Made by a program: the position numbers and the translations under genes. Below, one piece after another: positions 1 through 11,625 of a stretch of DNA of 64,000 nt. The stretch is from assembly GCA_902729315.2 (NCBI GenBank), contig LR746272.1:6325827-6389826 (forward strand), written 5' to 3'. The stretch is from Spirodela intermedia. Its lineage: Eukaryota > Streptophyta > Magnoliopsida > Alismatales > Araceae. The stretch's first letter is position 1; each line of letters begins with the position of its first letter. The notes beneath the pieces were generated by a model. That model searched no databases. It was not told where the DNA came from and saw only the letters and a program-made list of their open reading frames with translations.

Positions 1-735
1 AACACTAAAATATACACTTCATTTCTGTTGATCATAATGCATTTCTTATGTTAGTAATGAACTGAAAAAAGACAGCCCCGATTGAGTGGGCACATACTAT
101 TTCATAAAATTGACACACTGGTTCCATTAATCAAAATGAAATCATGTTATTGCAAAATATGCACGCCAAAAAGCATATGAATAATTATCATAAATGATCT
201 AACCATATTAACTCATATTGGACCAGGTGATTCAGTTCACACTAGTCAAGAACAAAGTTGCAGATTTGAAACCTTTGCTTATGAAACTTAACTTGAATAA
301 AGTGCTAACAGATGCACAACTGATTTACTGTACATAGTATCATTCAACTCATCCACGAATTTGTAATGTCTAGATGACATATAAATCATAATGCAAGATT
401 TAATTTTGAAACTTCGCAACCAGAAGAGGACATATAAATCATAATGCATACAACCTTTGACGAAAACTAATATACTATTCAAGCACCAATGTGTTGGCAA
501 ACTACATCTAAGCAATATTCCATGTCATTAACCATATATTAAAACCAATAAAACAGGTAAAATTCCCACTGAATGATCTCCTTTTAAGCTTGCAAAGTAC
601 ACTTTCGAAAATATGCAATTTATTCAAAGCAATGCAGAGCTGTAGATTACATTACGTGGTTGAAAATGGACCATTCAAAGCCTCCAGTAACGTGTAACAC
701 AGGTCAACAAATTTTCTGTTTCAATCAACACTTAC
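1..735 (-). other. Intron 2 of the MRS2-11-like gene, continuing off the left edge
   Basis: AT-rich sequence following the exon-2 donor (gtaagt on the minus strand, 735 downwards). I looked on the minus strand for the next conserved exon of the family (the LRPRDIRSVDP region) and did not find it here, so the rest of the gene lies outside the window. No other gene is visible. Confidence 0.7.
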
Positions 736-2748
736 CACTGGACTTCAACAGTTGCCTCCGATTTATTTTCTTTGTAGACATCACACCATCAGATCTTACT
801 TCGACCACCTAAATGAAATTCAGATTTAATAAGCATAATGCACTAAGCTTTAGATGTCCTCAACATCTCACTCCAGAAACAATCAGATGACAGGCTCCAT
901 AGAATGAATGTTGTTACAATATTACACAAAATATTACGAATGGAAAGAACGAAATTCGGAAAGAATCAAAACAAAACATGGTGCAATCAATCACTCAAAT
1001 GTTGAGTGGATGTATGAACCAAGAAATCTTGTCTAAGAAAGATCAGCATGCCATACACTAGGAACATTAACATACATTTCATGCCAATTATCATCAATCA
1101 ATTACTATTGTTCTTCTCGCATTATTGGAGATCTACTGGGCTACAGTGCATTGGAGACAAAAATAATGGGTCAAGTATCACGAATAATGGTTAAAATGAT
1201 CTAGGCTAATATTTTTACTTTATAGAGTTATCATGGCCAAAAAGAAAAGAAAAACCTCTGATTCAGTAAATCACTGTATCAGCAGTGAAACTAATGGCAT
1301 TAGAAGTGTTTGATTTTATCTCTCGTTTCTTTATATGATTAGTACTTGTAACAACGTCAAACAAAAGGCACGATTGATGAGGTCCATCATCCTATTCCCC
1401 AGCAGACCACGACATCTAGAATTACCACGACTTTGGAGAGGGCTTATATGACTCTGTAATCATCAACGAGAAAAACAGGATTCTGATTCACATAAAAAGC
1501 CATAGGACTGGAGCCCAAGTAGAGTTCAAACTACTTCCAAATATAGGCTTATATTACACAGTGGACATTGTACCTCTTTTCATCCTAAACACCATAAAAT
1601 AATTTAGGATTACCAGCATCAGTCGAAAAGAGAAAAAAAGGTTATTTCTACAAACACCAGAAGGTCAGATCTCTGAAGACTATATTAGAGACCAGGAATG
1701 GAAGCTGGTTGTTATGTTCTTTGGGAGAACAACACTCAAAGCTAGCTTTTAGAATGTCCTCTCTCAAAGCACATAAAAAATGGTATTAAACCCAGCCACA
1801 GTCTGTCAATCACAATTGTGCAGCGCAAGTGGTGAATCTACCATTCCAATGTTCGCACAGGAGTAGTAAAGACTAGTGAAAAGCCAGTCCGCATGGGCGA
1901 CGTGGCTGCGGGGCATGGCTGTATATTATGGCCCATTTCCAAGTTATGGGACTTATCCCACATTTGAAATGTGAGCTTTCGACAAGGGGGGTTTCAGTGT
2001 TTGTGCTCTCCAACCTCACAAGCCAGCTCTTAAGATGAGTTTTTCCAAGTTACAAGAGACTAGTTGGTCAGAGGAAATCACTTTTTAGTGCAAACTTTTG
2101 CATACAATGAAGAAAGGCTGTAGTTCCCACTCTCGTGTCACGGTTTGGCAGATGCCTTGTCTTCTCAGGTACACATGTCATCCCCGAGCCAGGGGTGAGA
2201 GGATTCGCAGACTCTCAGTAAAGTGGAACACATATTTTCGTCTTCAAGGAATTCAATCAAGTGATCAGTAAACGTCTCAAACAGACCTCGTAAACCGGTT
2301 CTTTGATCCCCAGTGAGAGAGAATCTGAAGGCACTGCTGGCGTCTGAGTACCCTGCTCCGCCGCCACCCGCGTTTCGCGACCCTCCCCTTCGTGGGTGGA
2401 AGGGCTCCTCCGATTAACTTCGCGCAGTTCCTCCGCAGGCTCCCCACTCCCCTCCTCTCTCCCAACTTCACCTTTTTTCACCGTCCCACGGGAGCTGCTT
2501 CCTTTCTTCTCGTCTTGCGACGATCTAAGCCGCCACGAGAAGAGCCGCGCGGTGACGACGGGGATTACCCCCTTCCTTCTCCACCATCTGCGGCTCTGGA
2601 TGGAAGAAGAGGGAGACGTAGAGAACAGCGATCCGAAGACGACGAAAGCGCCTGGGCGGCGATGGCAGAGGCTAGAAGATGACTGTGGCTCGTGAAGGAG
2701 AAGCAGGGGGTTGAAGGCGAGGGACAGCCCGCCAGCTGTGCCCGCCAT
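736..2748 (-). CDS. MRS2-11: Chloroplast CorA/MRS2-type magnesium transporter, first two coding exons (partial)
   Basis: Exon 1 is 2287-2748, with ATG at 2748. It encodes about 154 residues: a Ser/Arg-rich, acid-poor N-terminus typical of a chloroplast transit peptide, then an acidic linker ending GIKEPVYE. The donor GAG|gtctgt is weak. Exon 2 is 736-808 and encodes VVEVRSDGVMSTKKINRR then QLLKSSG, with donor G|gtaagt. The joined junction KEPVYE/VVEVRSDG and the INRRQLLKSSG motif match plant MRS2-11 (MGT10), the plastid-envelope Mg2+ channel of the CorA family. The two C-terminal membrane helices and the GMN signature are outside the window. Intron 1 is 809-2286 (1478 bp) and shows no other gene. 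A CT/GA tract at about 2850-2873 lies some 100 bp upstream of the start, in the leader or promoter. The family assignment is strong; the exact start is inferred as the first Met of the open frame. Confidence 0.87.
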
Positions 2749-3980
2749 GCTGCTTCCCGCTCGAAATCCACACAGAGAGGAGAGCTAATTGCCCCTCGAC
2801 AGATGTAAGGGCGAGAGCCAGAGCCAGAGCAAATGCGAGAAAGAAAGAGGGGAGAGAGAGAGAGAGAGAGAGATGGAGAAATTTTAGTCGTGTCCGTACT
2901 CGGCCGCTCGCGGGAATCCAAGCTTTAACCTCGACGTTCTGCTCAACAGGAGGCTCAGATCTTAAGTAATTTTCTAACCACTTTTCAAAATTCCTGATGA
3001 TCTTAAAAATAATTTTAAAAAATAATAATAATATTTTCATTTTCCCTTTTCCTCACCTAAAATCGTGTTTGCTGCTTCACCTTTTTCCTCGCCAATAATT
3101 TAATTAACTACAACTTATAATCTATTCTCTGGTACTGCAAAACCAACCCAAAAATGTATTTTCGGAGATTGAATTTAAATATGGGTTTTTTATTTTTTTA
3201 TTGTTAAAAAAATAACCCAATATTTAATTTTTTATATTTTATGTAGCTTATTTAGCCAATGCGTTACCCCGACCAGTATTATCAACCCAAAGTTGATAAA
3301 ACATAGTGTATATGTGCCAAGTGAACCACTACCTTGTCGTATCCTGGGCTCTCTCTGGAAACGAGACCGGATCGACTTCAGCAAGATTCAGCATGAGATA
3401 TGTCACACGTGGCAGCTTCCAATGGATGCCACGGGTTCTCTCTCACCCAATCTAATTTTTTGGGCAGGAGGCAGTATTTTTAATCTTTAAAATAAAAATA
3501 AAAATATAAAGAGCCATTTCTGCCATTCAAGTTATTTTCTAATTTTGGGCAAAACATATACATCTTTGCAATATATTATGGTTCGGTTGTTATTTACACA
3601 TAATATTATTTTTGTGGGAGTCAAATTTAATATTTTTTTTCTTCCACATGGCTCGATGTGATTGGTCGAGGTGAGTTTTATTCTCTCCTAAAAAATATTA
3701 TCTTCTGGGTTTGTTAAAATCATTTATTTTATAAATTTATCGAGAAAATTCTACAGAGGTAACTCGAATATATTCAAATAAATCTTTTTTCTTCCTTGCC
3801 ACCAGCTTCCCGGCGTGACTTCCAGCAACCATCGACGAAGCTCCTCAGGTGGTTGCTCCTTTCCGCTCCTCAGGTGGTTGCTCCTTTCCGCTCCTCAGGT
3901 GGTTGCTCCTTTCCGCTCCTCAGGTGGTTGCTGTCGTCTCCGTTGTCTCCCCTCCCTGTTGCTACGGCCCTGTCGTGGGG
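2749..3980. other. Divergent intergenic region between MRS2-11-like and INTS7-like genes
   Basis: About 1.2 kb of shared upstream DNA for two genes transcribed away from each other. The left part holds a (GA)n tract (about 2850-2873); the middle (2960-3780) is AT-rich; the right part (3790-3980) is GC-rich with a 25-bp tandem repeat. No convincing coding region. Short frames in the GC-rich right end read through the tandem repeat in several frames and are artefacts. Confidence 0.6.
3840..3932. repeat. 25-bp tandem repeat, about 3.7 copies
   Basis: Perfect copies start at 3840, 3865 and 3890, with a fourth copy of 18 bp from 3915. The unit begins gctcctcaggtggttgct and ends cctttcc. The array ends about 50 bp before the INTS7-like start codon, so it is probably in the 5' leader or core promoter. 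Because 25 is not a multiple of 3, the repeat opens reading frames in all three phases, none of them credible. Confidence 0.95.
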
Positions 3981-6900
3981 ATGGAGAGGATCCCCGCTGC
4001 CTGCGCCATGAACTGGAGTATCGAGCTTGAGAAAGGCATTCGGTCAAGAAGACAAGGTCCGTACTGTTTGAAGTCGATCTCCACCTTGTTCTCTCGGGGC
4101 GAACTTGGATAGCGGCGTGAAAGGATCTTGGCGTTCCGTTTTGTGCTTTCCCTTGGTGTTTCTCTGTGGACGCTTCACCCGACTAAGCGTTCCTGCTTCT
4201 TGATCCTTCCTGAAATAGTCTTGAGTATGCGGTTTTTCACTGGTGACCTCGGTTTTCACGAAGAGAGAACGGGTTAGAATATTCGCATTTGTTTTTTTTC
4301 GTTCAGATTTCCATCTGAAATAAAATCAGTCTGGTTTCATGATATTATCATGCAAGCAGACAGACTTATCTTATTGGCCGGTTCTAGTTTCTACGATCAC
4401 AGCATAAGAAATTGTCAATTCCCAACTTAAGTCTGCTTTTTCTGTGCGTGTAAGCATGATATGGTCCGCTCTTATTCCTTGGACTGAAAGGTTTTTATTT
4501 TTTTGAGTCTGCTGGGAGGTTGACAAATTGTTATGTTCTTGTTCAATCGGTTCAGGCCATCCCGAAGAGGTGATAGAGCAGATTGGACCCAGACTTCTCT
4601 CGTGGAGCCGGGAATCATGTGCCACTTTGTCTGCGTCAAAGATGTACGATTTGATACCTGGGGAGGAGAGAAGTTTTGCAAACACGATTCTTACACGGCT
4701 TGTGGATGCTTTTCGCTCTGGCAATAACCGGATGAGATCTTCCATTTTGAAGGTTTTTCTGTTGGAGTTAAAGCACATTAAGGACAAGGGTAAGAGGTAT
4801 AATGGCATTCTCTCGAAGAAAAGGTTACCAAACTACTTAGAATTGTTAAAAAGGCTGTGGTTGGTTTTTGATACTGGTGATGTCGAAGCAAGAGCGTTAT
4901 CATTACGCCTTTTGGGTTGTTGGGCTCCCTTAACACATGATAATGCTGATGTGCAGAATATAGTCATATCGAGCTTGCAGTCAAAGCATGTTTTGGAGGT
5001 GGGATGAGTATGTTCTTATAGTATTCTTTTCCCTAACCAGAGGTTTTGAAATGTATAGAGAACTTTATAACATACAATATTATTCGTTCTAATATATTGT
5101 ATGCAATATTTCCAGGTGAAAGCATCTCTATTTGCTTGTGGGTGTCTATCTATATTGTCAGAGGATTTTGTTCGCATTATCCTTGGCATATTGGTAGACG
5201 TTTTCTGCTCGGTGACGGTTCCATTAGATGTAAAGTTTGCCACAGCTCGTGCTTTCGGTGAAATTCAATGCTCTTCACTCCTGGCCTGTAGAGCCTACAA
5301 GGTGCAGAATTTCAACAGTGTATTATGTGATTTGAACATCTAGTGAACAAGTTTCCATTCTTTGATGGGCCTTGCGTGTCAGAATAATTATTGAAAAACA
5401 TTTTCTGTTCTGAGTTGCCTGAACATCTGCATTTTGTATCCTTCACTGAGTCTGTTTCTTCTCAGATGAAGCTATTCTTGGCTTTGGTTTCTTTGAGTTG
5501 CATAACAATAAGATATTTTTGGGCATTTGAACTCGGATTCATTCATATGATCAGCTTGCTATGTGCCATTGTTTATGATGATGCGATGAAAGCTGTCAAG
5601 GAAAGTTTGTGTCACCATTATAATTGTGCACACGGGTAACTTCGATGTTGAAGACTCCATAATGGGGCTTGAATAAGTTATATGGTCTGTACAAATTATA
5701 ACAGCAACTGAGTTATTAATACTCTTATAATCTTTGAAAGTGGAGGACACTCACCAATTATTAAATGAAAGGATTTAAGGAAAATACTTATCTGGGAAGA
5801 TCACCACATCGTGATGTGTTTAAATGTAAGCAATCTTCCTTTAAAATTATTATGGACCGATGATTCTGCACACCATATTAGAAACCTCACTATTCAAGGA
5901 CAAATAAACTTGGAGAAATGGCAACATTATTTGCTGAAAAATTCGAATGAGTGGTGGCAGTCATGCCCCTGGAGTGATGTTGTTGGTGATGTATTAATTT
6001 TTGCAAATTTGGGTGGGAGGACAGTTAATTTCAGTTTTCATTTCTGTTTGGCATGTAACATATTGAATGAATGTTTTGGGAATTTGCACTTGGAGTGAGG
6101 AATTCGAAGCCAACTCATAGAGGAAGGTTAGTTGTGTCATACGAAAAATTATCAGGAGAAGCAATAGTTCAATATATAGAGGGATTTGTTGACCAAACCC
6201 GATGTGCGAACTAGCAGTTTTAGTTTTTTTTCAGTCATAATCTTTAAGAGGTTTATGAGGAAGGTTTTAGGGAGACACCAGCTGCTCTATTTAGCAGTAT
6301 ATGTGGATTTTACTCAAATACGACCTGCATATGTTGACACATATTCTCACTAGAGAGTTCAACACTTCTGATGTAGTCCACATTGGCAACATTGGTTTTT
6401 ATTTGGAAATTGTAGGTATCATGTTAATTCTAATTTTGCATGATGCTTCATGAGATTTCTGTTGTGCTTTGGGACCAAGAATGATGCTAAGTTCATAGTC
6501 TCATTCTTATTTTTTATAAATATTTGCTGTGTTGCATTTTATCTATGGGTTCCTGTTTTTGGTTGTTAGATGTATAATAGACAGTCAATTCCATAGAGCA
6601 ATCAATTTGGCTTATCATCCTTTGTTTCAACAACTCATGATACGCCTGTATCTTGACGGTGGTGGAATACATGTTGCAGATCTGAACTGATTGTTGACTT
6701 CAGAAGATAATATTTGTCATATTATAACTATTTAGTACCTTAATCATGTCATTTAATGTCAGATTCGTTATATTCTGATTGTTTAACATTTTCTTTCTAG
6801 AGTGGTAAAAATCTGGTGCAGGGTGTACACTTAGAGGGCTATAGAATTGAATTGCTCTCCTCTCTGACAAGGCTTGCTGTCAAGTCTGTTATTTTAATTC

Positions 6901-9900
6901 CTGAGCAGGTACCTACCCAATTTGCCTTAGACCACTATAAAGAAAACTTTCCGTTTTCCCCGATTCATTCTGCTAACTGTTATACTTTGAAGTGATTTTA
7001 CAATTCTATTTTTCATCAAAGGATTTTTTATGAGAACCATTTAACTTGTCGTAATAATCAAGAAAAGAGACAAAGTTTATGCTCTGAAACAGTTGGGAGG
7101 ATAGCAACCAAATGTGCATATTAATCGGCGTAAAGCTTGTGAAGGTATTGCAAGAAGAGCTTGATGGGAGGTTCTTCAGAAGTACTCGTCGAGACTTCCA
7201 GGTTGCGTTTGAGGGAGTTCAAGGGGGCTAGTAACATCCTTTTTCCAAGGGGACACCACTGATGTAGAAGGCAATCAGGATAGAAGAAATAGTCTCGGTT
7301 CTCGATTCTGGATTGAGGGGGTTCATATGGTAGTCGGGGATACTTTTATATCTTCTTTTCAACCAGTTGGTGCTCTTAACCTGCTACATTGAAAGAAACA
7401 CTGCAGTATCATTACATGTCATTACATAATTTTTTGAACGCTTCCCTATTTTTTTTAATTTAACATTATGTGAACAGAATTCATTTGTTGTTTTCCTTGG
7501 GTTCTTACTTTGCTGATCTTTGCAGGTAGATTTTCTTTTGACATTCATGGTTGAAGGATGCTCCTCTGTCACAAAATCTATGGCCCTTAAATGTGTTCGT
7601 TTTCTGTGTTTCCGGGGATTCTCTCATTTTTCAGCCAAAGGGAATGTTCTGTCAATATTAATGGATAGAGTAAATGATCCTGAACTTCCACTTGCTCTAC
7701 AATGTGATGTCTTGAAAACTCTGCGTCAGGTAATGTATAGTAATTTGACTACGATTCTTGTCAATACCTAAATTTTATCAATGCAGTCTGATGCATGACT
7801 GATTGTAGCTTTTCAGTGATCTACCAAAAGTATGCCATGAGGATACACCTCAGTTTAGAGGTCTGGTTATGTGTGTTCAACTTGCATCCCAATCTCCGCA
7901 CATTTCAAAGAGGTACTTGTCCCTTGGTTTCCTTGTTGATATAGTCTGTAATACCAAAAGGGCAAGAAAGGGAAATTATTCCTGCACTGAGAAACTGCCC
8001 CTTGAGTATGTTAAATCTCAATCTCAAGTAAGCACGGACGAATTTCCTGCTGTAAATGGTGCTGATTCGCTGCTGAAAGATGTCTTTTTGCTTCTATTTG
8101 ATGACATCGCTTCTGTGCTGAATAAATCGGATAATGGGACTATGAGGAAAACAGAATTTGTTGAGGATACAGGATGGAGTGATAATGGTTATGATATAAA
8201 ACAAAAGTACAGAATTCTCTCCAACTACGTTCTACGGCTTGTACAAGGATGCCCAGCATTAAGTGTTGTGGTTCTAAGTAGATTCAGAAGTTTGATTGAG
8301 GATATGGTCTCTCAGATGGAAATCGAACTTGACAAGTCAAACCCATCTTTTGAAAGCCAAGACTATGCACAAGATGTCCCAGAGACAATTATATCATGCA
8401 TTCGCTGTTTTGTTATCCCTTGTCTCAATCTACTTGATGAAAATGGTCAGACTGGTACTGAAGTATGTGCAGTTGTCGAGCTTCTCATGGATAGTTTACA
8501 GAAGGTTGACTTTTGTAATTATGATCCTCTTGAAATGGTCTACTTCCGCCTCTTTTCATTAATATCTCGTTGCGAGAAGTCCGGTCGCATGCAAATGATC
8601 TGTTCGTCAGATGCTTATTTAGACCCAAATATTTCTGAAGATATCTTGTGGGTTGAACCTGAAAGATTTGCCCTTCGATTAGCAAGAAAAATGATGACTA
8701 GAAATAAATACTGGATGGTTTATAAAGCTGGAAAATATTCATTGACTGAAGGGCTCTGGTTTGCAGCTACTTATGCATTTAAGAATTTAATAGCCAAGGC
8801 AAAATCTGATTCTTGCCGTTCCTGGTTAAAATGTCTGATGTTATTTTCTGGCGCTGAAACTGAAATCAGGTTACTTCTGTTTCCAGAGCATGGTGCAAAG
8901 CTAGTCAATGAACTATGCTTTGACATTGACCGTGAAAGGCCTCATGAGGGTATTGAAGAAAGAATGGGAAGCTGTGAGGGTGGAATTGGTTTGATGCATA
9001 TGCATAGAGAAAAGCTTTCTCGGGTTCATAGAAGAATTTGCTCTTCCCAGGAAATCCTATCAGTCGTCGGGACCCAGAAGGGTGGCTTCTGGTTCCAGAA
9101 CTGGTTCCTAAACCTCAGAGGAAAGGGTCTTGAAATCCTTCTGGAACTACTTGGGCATCTGGATTCATGCTCTCGTGGGGAGGGAAACCTGAATAAACAT
9201 GTCCCCTCAGGGAAAAAATTGCCCATCAGTTCTTCACTTTCCACGGATGATGTTGACTTTTTATCATCAAAGTTATCTCATATTTCTCTTCAGTTTAATA
9301 AGTTAGCGAGAGAATATGATTTTATGATTGTATCTTTCATGGATATGGACATCAAAAGTTATGCATTGATATCAAGGCTTGCACTTTATTTTTCATTGCT
9401 GGCATATTGCACTGGTTTTCCTCTGTACTTTTGTGATTCATCTGGTTCTCATAATACAGCCAGCAATTTAGGACGCTTTGAGAACCCTTCAGGTTTGCTT
9501 CTTCTTGAGGATCTATCCGGAAGATTGTTTGAGATGGATTATGAGAGTGATTTAGATCTCAAGGGGCGTCTGCCATTTTCTGGGTGGTCTAGGGGATGCT
9601 CACAGTCCAGAAAACAGACATCTAGCCTTAGCAGCAGAGATACGGATACTCTATCTGTTTGTAGGTTTGCCACTTGTGGGATTCATCACTTGCTGAAGGA
9701 GGATAAAGAAGATAAAAGTAGAGAAGAATTTTGCGACATATTCAGCAAGGGTCTACACCTTTTGAATACTACTCTTGTGAAGTGGATGGGTTTACCTTCC
9801 CAGATCCCACGATATTTCTTCAGATTAGGGTATGTTTTCAGAAACATTTCTATTTATCGTGAGAAATATATTGATGTCAAATCAAATGTCAAGTTTGTGG

Positions 9901-10589
9901 CTTGAGAAAAAATGAGAATTTATGATGTCAAATCAAATCAAATATATTGATGGCCCATGGAGTCATCATCTTGAAAAGTTGGAGGTCAAATGTTCTATAA
10001 TGATCAGATCAATATAAAACAAATGTGCTAACTTTTCGTCTTATTTTACAGGGATTGCATTGGTGCTGAGCTCTTTCTCCTCAGCGACCAAACCAGAAAC
10101 TCAAATGAACTCTGCATCTTGGTGGGAAATCAGTTGTGTCTACATCTGTGTATCCAGATGAGAAATATTTCACCTGTGTACCGTGGTAGGATTTACAAGA
10201 TATATTGCATCCTTACTATCGAGTCACCTAAACCTGTTCCCGAAGGGAAAAAGAGTAGTAAAGTCCTGACAGGGTTTCAACAGTGGAAAACTGAGGAAAC
10301 TATGAATATCTACGAACTGCTAATGTTGCATATGAGGAATGAAGCAGAGAAGAGACAAAATATGCGAGCAGTTCCTACGGATGACGTCGACTTGGTGACC
10401 GCGTATGTTTGCGTTGAGCCCAATACTCTGGGACAGGGTTTCTCTACATGCTTGCTTGATGTCTCAGATTTTCCCGAGGGTGTATATCAGATCAGATGGC
10501 ACAGCTGCTGCGTTGATAAGAGTGATCACCTGTGGAGCTTGCCTTCTTTTAATAATGGGATTCCTTTCACCGTCAGATGTCCTGTTTAG
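3981..10589 (+). CDS. INTS7: Integrator complex subunit 7 homologue (ARM/HEAT-repeat protein), complete
   Basis: Seven coding exons: 3981-4056, 4556-4998, 5116-5301, 6801-6908, 7526-7729, 7809-9829, 10052-10589. All junctions keep frame, giving 1191 residues (the Arabidopsis homologue EMB1895, At4g20060, is about 1130 as I recall). The start MERIPAACAMNWSIELEKG, the early block PGEERSFANTILTRL, the helical repeats RAYKSGKNLVQG to QVDFLLTFMVEGC, and the C-terminal block GDCIGAELFLLSDQ to IRWHSCCVD are recognisable plant INTS7 segments. The protein is a helical-repeat scaffold; in animals it belongs to Integrator, and the plant protein is reported to act in snRNA 3'-end processing. Exon 6 alone encodes over 670 residues. 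A possible extra exon at 5466-5639 was rejected because it stops in frame and breaks the match between exons 3 and 4. The gene is divergent from the Mg2+ transporter and upstream of VPS26C on the same strand. Confidence 0.87.
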
Positions 10590-11625
10590 TCACATTGCTA
10601 CATCTTTCTGGCCGTGAACAGAGAGTACCTGGAGCTCGTGCACTAAACGCCAATCCAGCATTGGAAAAGGGGCTCCTATCTGGGAATGCTGCAGGTGTGT
10701 GGTCTCTCATCCATCATTTCTCTTCTCCAGTGCATGAAAACAAAACCCAGATACGTACTGGGAACAAAAGGGATTCAATTGCCCATCTTATTGGCTTCAT
10801 TTCACAGAGAGCTTTCTCTCTTGATTTGGATGCTCCTGAGCTGGATCTCTGGTGTGCTACCATGCACCCTGATGAAAGGAGCCATGGGTCAAGAGCTTCA
10901 AGTTGTCATCACCAACATGCATCACGGGCGGCCCATAACAAGAAACCTTCAGTTTTCTGGTGGGGGCCTTTTATGCAGAGAATAGAGCACACTGCGCACA
11001 ATATAAGAAGGCCCGGGATGGTTTCTAGAATCCGTCTCATGGCCATCGGCGCTGAATTATTCTGCTTTGGGAAACCTGGTTCTGTGCAATGGATTTTTTT
11101 TTTTTTTTTTTTCATCTTCTGATCCATTTTTCCTTCTTTCTTTTTTTTCCTTATATCGAGGAAATCATCCAGTTGACTCCCGTGCGTATCTGGCTGCTGC
11201 GGGTGAGGGACCGTGTGTGGGTCCCACTCAAAAGCCCAGACCCTATGATCAATGGATTCACACCTTTCTTGCTCCTTGAAGTGATGTCCTCGGTCAACTA
11301 TCCAAGAACTACCCCACCCCCCTTGAAGTCAATCTTATTAAACCGAGAGGAGGAGGAGGAAGAGGGGGTGGGCCAAAAAGGGGTCAGATAAAGTAGTAAG
11401 AAAAAGGGTCTTTTTTTTTTCTTCTAGGAAATCGTATCCGGCTATGGATCGGTGGCAGATGGTAGTCCCGTTGGGCTTATGAGGAAATCTAGTGGGCCCA
11501 GGCCCATGTATGAGAGAGATCCACCTCGAACTGCAGGAGCTCCCAACGTCGTCGGCTGGGAGAGAGCGAGAGGGAGAGCGAGAGGGAGAACGAGAGAGAG
11601 AGAGAGAGAGAGAGAGAGCGCTGCC
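10590..11625. other. Intergenic DNA between INTS7-like and VPS26C: 3' UTR, then promoter/leader
   Basis: The first part is probably the INTS7 3' UTR. It contains a 181-codon open frame (10577-11122) that overlaps the INTS7 stop in another phase and resembles nothing I know. A T-run at 11093-11112 and a (GA)n leader tract before 11626 are the only marked features. I see no other gene. Confidence 0.55.
11592..11618 (+). repeat. (GA)n microsatellite directly in front of the VPS26C start codon
   Basis: About 13 GA dinucleotides, preceded by the GA-rich imperfect run from 11565, end 8 bp before the ATG at 11626, so the tract is almost certainly in the 5' UTR. GA/CT tracts in plant leaders can be bound by BPC (BASIC PENTACYSTEINE) factors; that role is inferred here. 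Confidence 0.9.

Noticed and set aside
5466-5639. Possible INTS7 exon after ctcag at 5465
   Set aside because: It runs into an in-frame stop, whereas joining exon 3 directly to 6801 gives RAYK-SGKNLVQG, which matches the family and keeps frame.
10577-11122. 181-codon open frame on the plus strand just after the INTS7-like gene
   Set aside because: It overlaps the end of INTS7 in another phase, has mixed low-complexity composition, ends in a T-run, and resembles no family; more likely 3' UTR.
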